Part shown: positions 20,201 through 22,688 of the stretch, piece after piece
Layout of the letters: each line of letters starts with the position of its first letter
How positions within the stretch are numbered: position 1 is the stretch's first letter
The notes under the pieces: generated by a model
Databases searched by the model: none
What the model was told of the DNA's origin: nothing
What the model saw: the letters and a program-made list of their open reading frames with translations, nothing else
Assembly: GCF_000003605.2 (NCBI RefSeq)
Contig: NW_003109081.1
Location: 7,531 to 30,218 of the forward strand
DNA length: 22,688 bases
Reading direction: 5' to 3'
Source of the DNA: Saccoglossus kowalevskii
Lineage: Eukaryota; Hemichordata; Enteropneusta; Harrimaniidae
Program-made: the position numbers and the translations under genes

Positions 20201-21251
20201 CCTGTCTCTTGGGCTTCACTGAGATAATAGATTCCATGGGAATGGTTATAAGATCATAACTGTTAGAGTTGGAAACGCATTTATTACTAGCAACAAACTT
20301 GTGCTTTGAAGAAAACTTGTTAATAAGCTCTGATTTTGTTTTTGATTTTGAATCCAGTCTTTTAGAATTGGTCTCCCCAACCTTTGTTTCGATACTGAGT
20401 GACACTGCTTCTTTTGAAGAATGTAAAAGCTTATTGCCAAGTGTCTTGGATGTGACATCACTCGTAGATTTTTCCCCGATAAATTTAGACAATGTCTCTA
20501 CAACGTTTAAGCCTGAGTCAGCAGGTTTGAATTTTTTATCCAAAACTTTCGCCTTTGTTTCCATGATCTTTGCTGACACATCAACTTTTTTATCCACAAC
20601 CTTCAGCTTTGTATCCAATACCTTTGACCTTGGGTCAGTGGGTCGCACATTTAAATCCATACTCTTTGATTTTGCGTCGGCAAGTACAACCTTTGACTTT
20701 GAATCAATATTTTTGGATCTCAGCTCAGCAACTTTAGCAGGCGGTTTTGGTTTTGAACTTGATGCTTTGGCTTTGCTGGTGACGATCTCTTTTTCCACCT
20801 TGTGAATTGAAGTTGTGAGATTAATTTTTGTATTCTCAGCGCTAGAACGTAGACCTTGCTTAAGATTGGTTAGCACTTTACTTTTATCGCTCATCATCTG
20901 ACTTCTTCTTTGAGGGCTCTCTGGAGGGGGTTGTCTGTTCTTCCTCCTAGGTGACACTCTTTCATCATCACTCTCAAAGCTGAAGGGGTCTCCTGAATCA
21001 TCAGTGAGTCGCCTCCGTTTCGGAGACACCATTGGCTGGGGCTGTTCCTCTCTTGCTTGCATTTCCGAAGCAGTTTTTCTCGTCAAACGACTGCTTGTAT
21101 ATGTCATATTACCCCATCGCTGGTGTGTAGATGCAGTTTTTGTCGGCATATTACCTTTTTTGCCGCTTTCAGTGAATATGTCATCAAAATCGTTACTGGT
21201 AACTGAGTCCTTGCCTTTACGGCTGTACGTTTTGGTCCCGTACCTTGGCAT
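5188..21251 (-). CDS. WAPL: WAPL cohesin release factor, 15 coding exons (gene span)
   Basis: WAPL with PDS5 opens the SMC3-RAD21 gate of cohesin and releases it from chromatin, controlling sister-chromatid resolution in prophase and loop length in interphase; it acts in the nucleus. Joining 15 exons at GT-AG junctions gives 1263 residues with every phase consistent; human WAPL is about 1190. Order: KTYSRKG at 7-13 (PDS5-binding YSR motif); RWGNMTY near 45-51; [10 protein letters not shown] near 88-97, matching the vertebrate DPFGFDSDDE segment with its FGF motif; a disordered Lys/Ser-rich region; [16 protein letters not shown] near 424-439; acidic [10 protein letters not shown] and [10 protein letters not shown] at positions of the later FGF motifs; then the helical-repeat WAPL domain from about 714 to 1250 ([81 protein letters not shown]). 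Nothing suggests a pseudogene. Confidence 0.97.
5464..5868. repeat. 42-bp minisatellite, about 9.5 copies, WAPL intron 14
   Basis: Units of 42 bp (TTTACTCATGAATATTCAAA then GCATATCTTCCAAATACAGGCA) repeat with near-perfect identity. The first unit is divergent and the second carries GGTATT instead of GGCATT; from the third onward the copies are essentially identical, indicating recent expansion or homogenisation. Because 42 is a multiple of three, two plus-strand frames stay open across the array (164 and 143 codons). I regard those as artefacts: they lie antisense inside an intron. Confidence 0.96.
5933..6028 (-). CDS. WAPL: WAPL coding exon 14 (1211-1242)
   Basis: Acceptor CATTTGACAG|CAAAC, donor ACA|GTAAGT, 32 codons, phase 0 on both sides. 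It encodes [20 protein letters not shown] and LDFMSLT, matching vertebrate [27 protein letters not shown]. Confidence 0.96.
6029..7414. repeat. WAPL intron 13: degenerate copies of a dispersed repeat
   Basis: From about 6150 to 7330 the intron is built from diverged copies of a recurring module: GTACCAAGTTTGAA-like (6206, 6313, 6590, 7113), GAGATAT, AAAATGGCCACCAG-like (6272, 6383, 6509, 6884, 7033, 7183) and CATCTTGAATCGGAT-like (7056, 7202). Orientation is constant. Order and spacing vary, suggesting an old tandem or nested family rather than a gene. Short plus-strand ORFs here are repeat artefacts. Confidence 0.7.
7415..7503 (-). CDS. WAPL: WAPL coding exon 13 (1181-1210)
   Basis: Acceptor TCTTCATAG|CCCTA, donor AGC|GTAAGT. 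It encodes [20 protein letters not shown] and LIGCLIQ, matching vertebrate [25 protein letters not shown]. Confidence 0.97.
7504..7876. other. WAPL intron 12, no recognised content
   Basis: AT-rich intron with only splice signals recognisable. Confidence 0.6.
7877..8072 (-). CDS. WAPL: WAPL coding exon 12 (1116-1181)
   Basis: Acceptor TTCATTGTAG|CTATTC, donor AAAG|GTGAGA (phase 1). It encodes [17 protein letters not shown], then [17 protein letters not shown], and a lysine-rich hydrophilic loop. The LFLxRERAA and DKSGxW blocks match vertebrate WAPL. Confidence 0.96.
8073..8700. other. WAPL intron 11
   Basis: AT-rich intron with short ORFs only. The one structured piece is the inverted repeat at 8444-8553, listed separately. 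Confidence 0.6.
8444..8553. repeat. Inverted repeat / small MITE-like hairpin
   Basis: Left arm AAGCGAAAATGGGGGGTGTT then GATTA (8444-8468) and right arm TAATATCAACCCCCCTTACG then C (8533-8553) are imperfect reverse complements around a loop of about 64 bases. The G-run/C-run pairing is conspicuous in AT-rich DNA. It could be a very short non-autonomous DNA transposon; no clear target-site duplication is seen. Confidence 0.5.
8701..8859 (-). CDS. WAPL: WAPL coding exon 11 (1063-1115)
   Basis: Acceptor CTTGACAG|AGTTTGG, donor CAG|GTAAGG, 53 codons, phase 0 on both sides. It begins [20 protein letters not shown], matching vertebrate [14 protein letters not shown], and ends SSVEALVQ after an acidic DDDA stretch. 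Confidence 0.97.
8860..9504. other. WAPL intron 10
   Basis: AT-rich. It contains a pyrimidine-rich C/T tract followed by oligo-T at about 9100-9130 and nothing else recognisable. Confidence 0.6.
9505..9620 (-). CDS. WAPL: WAPL coding exon 10 (1024-1062)
   Basis: Acceptor TTCTACAG|AATGG, donor TTG|GTAAGT. It encodes [14 protein letters not shown] and [20 protein letters not shown], close to vertebrate EWGSTKTGEQDGLI and LPQEQRFDIRVL. Confidence 0.97.
9621..10435. repeat. WAPL intron 9 with another dispersed-repeat copy
   Basis: Between about 9690 and 10010 the module seen in intron 13 recurs (GTGCCAAATGTGAACAAAAA, TATGACATTTTCAGAGAACA, AAAATGGCAACCAGTTGCCC), in the same orientation. The rest of the intron is AT-rich with no other recognised feature. 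Confidence 0.55.
10436..10593 (-). CDS. WAPL: WAPL coding exon 9 (971-1024)
   Basis: Acceptor TCACTTCAG|AGCTC, donor CAATG|GTGAGT (phase 1). It starts [13 protein letters not shown] (vertebrate KALQHCEELIQQY), has an acidic loop [11 protein letters not shown], and ends LLLNLTHDN, the conserved LLNLTxDN block that continues as EWGST in the next exon. Confidence 0.97.
10594..10917. other. WAPL intron 8, no recognised content
   Basis: A 324-bp AT-rich intron with consensus splice sites only. Confidence 0.6.
10918..11098 (-). CDS. WAPL: WAPL coding exon 8 (911-971)
   Basis: Acceptor GTAATAACAG|TTTCC, donor ATCAA|GTAAGT (phase 2). It contains [13 protein letters not shown] and ENQGYLI, matching vertebrate [23 protein letters not shown]. 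The segment before it ([19 protein letters not shown]) is divergent. Confidence 0.96.
11259..11409. mobile_element. TTAA-type MITE, copy 1 (WAPL intron 7)
   Basis: A 151-bp element with terminal inverted repeats: left AGCGAGGGAGTCGTCACCTG, right end reading (reverse complement) AGCGGAGTGGTCGTCACCTG. It is followed by TTAA at 11410-11413; the left flank is decayed (ATAA). The interior shares a CCACCCATG(G/A) segment, GCTTGGGACTCAATT and GTGTGCACAGGTGACGA with the copy at 16635. There is no transposase, so it is non-autonomous. TTAA flanks point to a piggyBac-like mobiliser, though the AGCG ends are not the usual piggyBac termini. Confidence 0.75.
11414..11567. mobile_element. TTAA-type MITE, copy 2, inverted (WAPL intron 7)
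   Basis: This is the reverse-complement copy of the same family, directly abutting copy 1 across a shared TTAA (11410-11413, within GCTTTAAAGC). It reads AGCACAGGGGCCATCACCTG at the junction and contains GAATTGAGCCCCGAACTACG and GGCTCATGGGTAGACACTTG, the complement of segments in the other copies. The outer end (ACTACCTCACTG) is degenerate. Copies 1 and 2 together form an inverted repeat of about 310 bp. Confidence 0.7.
11626..11737 (-). CDS. WAPL: WAPL coding exon 7 (874-911)
   Basis: Acceptor TTTCAATAG|ACAAG, donor ACAG|GTGAGA (phase 1). It encodes [20 protein letters not shown] and then [11 protein letters not shown], matching vertebrate LAMETLLSL...GDWFKEELRLLGGLDH. Confidence 0.97.
11738..12455. 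other. WAPL intron 6
   Basis: AT-rich. At about 11985-12110 a more complex, less AT-rich stretch carries a minus-strand open frame of 42 codons preceded by an AG; I could not identify it and do not call it an exon. Nothing else is recognisable. Confidence 0.5.
12456..12686 (-). CDS. WAPL: WAPL coding exon 6 (797-873)
   Basis: Acceptor TGTTTCAG|AGTTTAG, donor ACG|GTGAGT, 77 codons, phase 0 on both sides. It begins [20 protein letters not shown] and continues DLD; the [11 protein letters not shown] block is diagnostic of WAPL (vertebrate [11 protein letters not shown]). A variable basic helix ([14 protein letters not shown]) follows and the exon ends LDLNNLT. The acceptor is chosen over the longer upstream frame because of homology and its polypyrimidine tract. 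Confidence 0.97.
12687..13377. other. WAPL intron 5
   Basis: Apart from the hairpin at 12861-12942, this intron is AT-rich with a short G-rich interruption (CGGGAAAAACCCTGGGGGG) near 13050-13070 and a T-run near 13260. No exon or RNA gene is recognised. Confidence 0.55.
12861..12942. repeat. Strong 82-nt hairpin in WAPL intron 5
   Basis: The arms are 31 nt each: GATACTGCAAAGTATGCAC plus a 4-nt mismatched zone plus ACAGTACG on the left (12861-12891), with the reverse complement on the right (12912-12942), around a 20-nt loop. Nineteen outer and eight inner base pairs are perfect. The flanks retain weak inverted similarity, which favours a MITE or foldback element over a gene. The geometry also resembles a microRNA precursor, but no family is recognised. 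Confidence 0.8.
13378..13489 (-). CDS. WAPL: WAPL coding exon 5 (759-796)
   Basis: Acceptor TTATTTCAG|TGCTG, donor CCA|GTAAGT. It encodes [20 protein letters not shown] and then [16 protein letters not shown] is essentially identical to the vertebrate protein. Confidence 0.97.
13611..13915. repeat. 27-bp minisatellite with DR5-type half-sites (WAPL intron 4)
   Basis: About eleven units of 27 bp (GGCCAAAGGTGATTTAAAGG then TCAAACT): the first seven are nearly identical, the later four decayed with small indels. Six units contain the exact string AGGTGATTTAAAGGTCA, two nuclear-receptor half-sites in direct repeat with 5-base spacing; a seventh unit has AGATGA instead. The period is a multiple of three, so plus- and minus-strand frames (84 and 112 codons, KGDLKVKLA-type and LASLTFKSP-type peptides) stay open; these are intronic artefacts. 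Confidence 0.93.
14093..14229 (-). CDS. WAPL: WAPL coding exon 4, start of WAPL domain (714-759)
   Basis: Acceptor ATACATAG|CTATAT, donor CTTAG|GTAAGA (phase 2). It encodes [10 protein letters not shown] and [12 protein letters not shown], then TRCL, matching the opening helices of the vertebrate WAPL domain (LYTVVQHVK, FTDDIEYLL, NTRCLS). The aspartates of the DDIEYLL block are intact. Confidence 0.96.
14230..14602. other. WAPL intron 3, no recognised content
   Basis: A 373-bp AT-rich intron with only splice signals and a polypyrimidine tract near the acceptor. Confidence 0.6.
14603..14770 (-). CDS. WAPL: WAPL coding exon 3 (658-713)
   Basis: Acceptor TTTACAG|AAAACTG, donor CCA|GTAAGT, 56 codons, phase 0 at both ends. 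The start is acidic ([14 protein letters not shown]), then a proline/serine linker (VPSTSSPGL) and a basic end (KCNKQAKP) leading into the WAPL domain. It is linker-like. Confidence 0.92.
15766..15781. repeat. Poly-C homopolymer (C)16
   Basis: Sixteen consecutive C residues. Length may be unreliable because such runs are prone to sequencing and replication slippage. Confidence 0.95.
15835..16625 (+). pseudogene. Degenerate LINE (non-LTR) ORF2 C-terminal remnant
   Basis: Read on the plus strand across stops and at least one frameshift, the conceptual peptide follows the typical 3' part of a LINE ORF2 in order: SYNYVGIIF, then [20 protein letters not shown] (around 15867-15960); [11 protein letters not shown] then, one frame over, YGSEIWG (around 15995-16050); [11 protein letters not shown], then FKINMIKF (around 16110-16220); TRFRTSNHS (about 16405); and [14 protein letters not shown] near 16500-16545. 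The reverse transcriptase catalytic core is not present, so this is a 5'-truncated, inactivated copy. It lies antisense to WAPL. The clade cannot be assigned confidently. A TTAA MITE begins right after its end. Confidence 0.75.
16635..16796. mobile_element. TTAA-flanked MITE, copy 3 (best preserved)
   Basis: A 162-bp element with intact TTAA on both sides (16631-16634 and 16797-16800). The left end is AGCGGGGGAGTTGTCACCTG; the right end read inward is AGCGCGAGGGGG, then GATCGTCACCTGCGCACAC. The interior (TTTACAAACAAGTGTCCACC, GCTTGGGACTCAATTCTCGT) matches both copies in intron 7. It is non-autonomous. Confidence 0.82.
17400..17591. mobile_element. MITE with ~45-bp terminal inverted repeats, TA target site
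   Basis: The left end TACTGTAGAATACTTTATTT followed by TAGCTGGAATTAATTTTCGC pairs with the right end, which read inward is TACTGTAAAATACTTTATTT followed by TCGCTTGGAATTTATTTTTG. The 192-bp element is flanked by TA dinucleotides (17398-17399 and 17592-17593), as expected for a Tc1/mariner-mobilised MITE. No coding capacity. Confidence 0.82.
17677..17724 (-). CDS. WAPL: WAPL coding exon 2, 48-bp microexon (642-657)
   Basis: Acceptor TTTACAG|ACTCC and donor ACA|GTAAGT enclose 16 codons reading [16 protein letters not shown]. It is flanked by two large introns (1.6 and 2.9 kb). Both boundaries are phase 0, so skipping it would keep the frame. The YNAR-W pattern fits my recollection of the segment before the WAPL domain. 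Confidence 0.88.
17725..19328. other. WAPL intron 1 (1.6 kb)
   Basis: AT-rich with several (AT)n-like runs (around 18150-18180 and 18815-18840). It includes a possible inverted-repeat element at 18425-18690. No exon or RNA gene recognised. Confidence 0.6.
18425..18690. mobile_element. Possible MITE bounded by GCTCGAAATTA inverted repeats
   Basis: AGAGCTCGAAATTACAC near 18427 and GTTAATTTCGAGCCAT near 18669 are inverted with respect to each other (shared core GCTCGAAATTA). The interior has internal palindromic pieces (TTTACCTAAAATTTAAAG and ACTATTTTAGGTAAATGG). No target-site duplication is clear. Confidence 0.4.
19329..21251 (-). CDS. WAPL: WAPL coding exon 1 (residues 1-641)
   Basis: A 1923-bp exon from the ATG (21251) to donor AAG|GTAAGA. 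I chose this start because [13 protein letters not shown] matches the conserved WAPL N-terminus and there is an acceptor upstream at 21364. It encodes the YSR motif, RWG box, DPFSF box, the intrinsically disordered Lys/Ser-rich segment, three EEHAYAQ repeats (371-415), a second TYSR (530-533), and acidic patches [10 protein letters not shown] (509-518) and [10 protein letters not shown] (583-592). The open frame continues 22 codons into the intron; those residues are not part of the protein. Phase 0 end. Confidence 0.96.
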
Positions 21252-21363
21252 CTTGCGAAGTGTTTCTCACATTAAAAAATCAAATTGTTTCATTAAAAAT
21301 CCAAAATACGAATGAGTTGAGTGTCTTTGTGACGTCTTCAATCATACAAAGTACTTGATGTAT
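21252..21363 (-). other. WAPL: WAPL 5' untranslated part of the start-codon exon
   Basis: Upstream of the ATG the minus strand carries a strong acceptor, TTTTTCATTTCCAG, with the AG at 21365-21364, so the start-codon exon most likely begins at 21363. That implies at least one separate non-coding 5' exon farther right and a promoter outside or near the right end of the window. A possible donor (AAAGAAA|GTGAGT, near 21890) is weak. Confidence 0.6.
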
Positions 21364-22255
21364 CTGGAAATGAAAAATAAAATGAAACAATTAAGGGACC
21401 AAGACTTGAAAGAACAATGTAAAGATATACTTGTATATATAATCCTTCAATTCTACATTATAAAGTAATCAGAATAAATTGCTTTTAAAACAGTTATTTT
21501 TAGTATTTATTAATTATTATTTAGTTAGTTGATATATTTGTATTAGTCTTATTTTCACTGTAGCAAATTTGTGTAATAGTGTAGCAGCTAATATTTCACA
21601 TGAGTCACAGTGAGATATTTTAATATGAAATTATTAAACACAGGTCGAGCAGAAAGAATAGAATACCAGGCCCCCCAAATCTAATATCGTGATGGTTTCA
21701 GCAGCATAGCATTATATGTATTCTCTCTATATACATTAAATGTACACTACAGGTACATGCAAGCAAAAAATGTTTGTTTTGGTAGAATTTGTTCTACTTG
21801 GTCATTTAGATGAAGAATATGTACTTCTAAAAGAGAACTTTTATACTGCGAAGTGATTTAATTTGCACTGGTTTGTTTTACTCACTTTCTTTTGAATCAG
21901 TTCCTAATTCAGATACTAAAAAATTCAACTACATGTATGGCACATACATTGTATCTCAATTATTTCAACCTCATTTCTAGAGCGGAAACCTTTGCAGTAA
22001 GACTAACAGCAAATAAATGATAATAATTTCTCTCACTTCACCACACTATATAATGAATGCTGCGACCAATGATGGGTGAGACAGTAGTTGCTTATTTCCC
22101 TGTGTTTCATTCAAGGTTGCCAGGTATAAACGAATCTTGGGCCTGCATGTGTGCATGTACATGTATTGGCATGTCTGCTATGTAACAATGATTATTAGAA
22201 AACAATGAACAAAGAAAGAAGTCTCCTTTAAAATAAAAGAGGCAATTCAAAATTA
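21364..22255. other. WAPL upstream region, probable 5' intron
   Basis: AT-rich. No CpG-rich promoter, TATA context or coding exon can be assigned with confidence. It contains a stretch with many ACATGTAC-type palindromes (around 21725-21770 and 22145-22170). Confidence 0.45.
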
Positions 22256-22688
22256 AAGTCTCTCCTTCAGGTGGAATGGCTGGCAAAAACATCAATTTTA
22301 TTGGAACATTGCTGGCGCTATTTGTTTTGTCTTTGATACATTCCACATTGAAAAGCAAACACCCCTGAACACAACCATTTTCAAGTGGAAAGGCTGGCAA
22401 AAACATAAATTTTATTGAGCATTGCTGGTGCTATTTGTTTTGTTTTTGATACTTTCCATATTGAAAAGCAAACACCCCTGGACACAACCATTTTCAGGTG
22501 GAATGGCTGGCAAAATCATCAATTTTATTGGAACATTGCTGGCGCTATTTGTTTTGTCTTTGATACTTTCCACATTGAAAAGTAAACACCCCTGGACACA
22601 ACCATTTTCAGGTGGAATGGCTGGCAAAAACATCAATTTTATTTGAAAATTGTTGGCGGTATTTGTTTTGTCTTTGATACTTTCCACT
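22256..22688. repeat. ~114-bp tandem satellite, almost four units, truncated by window
   Basis: Units starting CAGGTGGAATGGCTGGCAAA recur at about 22269, 22384, 22497 and 22612 (spacing 113-115 bp). Each contains AACATCAATTTTATTGGAAC, ATTGCTGGCGCTATTTGTTT and AAGCAAACACCCCTGGACAC. Copies are highly similar, with a few substitutions and 1-2 base indels. The array continues beyond the window. Minus-strand ORFs of about 90 codons over it are repeat artefacts. Confidence 0.95.

Noticed and set aside
20269-20805. 178-codon plus-strand ORF inside WAPL exon 1
   Set aside because: Antisense shadow of the lysine/aspartate-rich coding sequence. It has no motif of its own.
22107-22687. Minus- and plus-strand ORFs of 74-99 codons at the right end
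   Set aside because: They repeat with the 114-bp satellite and are open on both strands, with indels shifting frame.

Overview
The window is eukaryotic genomic DNA, almost certainly from a marine invertebrate animal. It is AT-rich, CpG-poor and full of minisatellites and small DNA transposons. One gene dominates it: a 15-coding-exon, minus-strand gene with canonical GT-AG introns that encodes WAPL, the cohesin release factor. The protein is closer in layout to vertebrate WAPL than to fly or yeast Wpl1, because it keeps the N-terminal YSR motif, F-x-F-like motifs and full C-terminal WAPL domain. A hemichordate, mollusc, brachiopod, annelid or amphioxus would all fit; the sequence alone does not settle which.

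Layout, left to right: (1) 1-1028, about 25 copies of a 40-bp satellite unit, cut by the window edge. (2) 1029-1627, no recognisable feature. (3) 1628-2850, a degenerate minisatellite of about 30 bp rich in GATGACATCATC. (4) 2853-2934, a plus-strand signal-peptide-like first exon ending in a good splice donor. (5) 2935-5187, intergenic, holding a CpG-rich patch, a small orphan ORF, a tRNA-like SINE head and the WAPL 3' region. (6) 5188-21251, the WAPL coding exons. Their introns carry a 42-bp minisatellite, a dispersed 'ATGGCCACCAG'-type repeat, a 27-bp minisatellite, several hairpin/MITE-like elements, a 16-base poly-C tract and a dead LINE fragment. (7) 21252-22255, WAPL 5' untranslated and upstream sequence. 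(8) 22256-22688, a satellite of about 114 bp that runs off the right edge.

I reconstructed the whole WAPL coding sequence by joining exons at consensus splice sites with every phase matching. It has 3792 coding bases, giving 1263 residues plus a stop. The C-terminal exons follow the human WAPL domain block by block from memory of that family, down to the final SISRVIE segment. The N-terminal third is one huge exon (641 codons) that is mostly disordered and lysine/serine rich. Its unusual features are a second TYSR motif, three EEHAYAQ repeats and lysine/valine/aspartate-rich short repeats.

I found no undescribed multi-gene system. The points most worth a second look are the duplicated YSR motif and EEHAYAQ repeats in WAPL, an intronic minisatellite whose unit matches a DR5 retinoic-acid response element, an array of TGACATCA sites abutting the orphan signal-peptide exon, and a tail-to-tail pair of TTAA-flanked MITEs.
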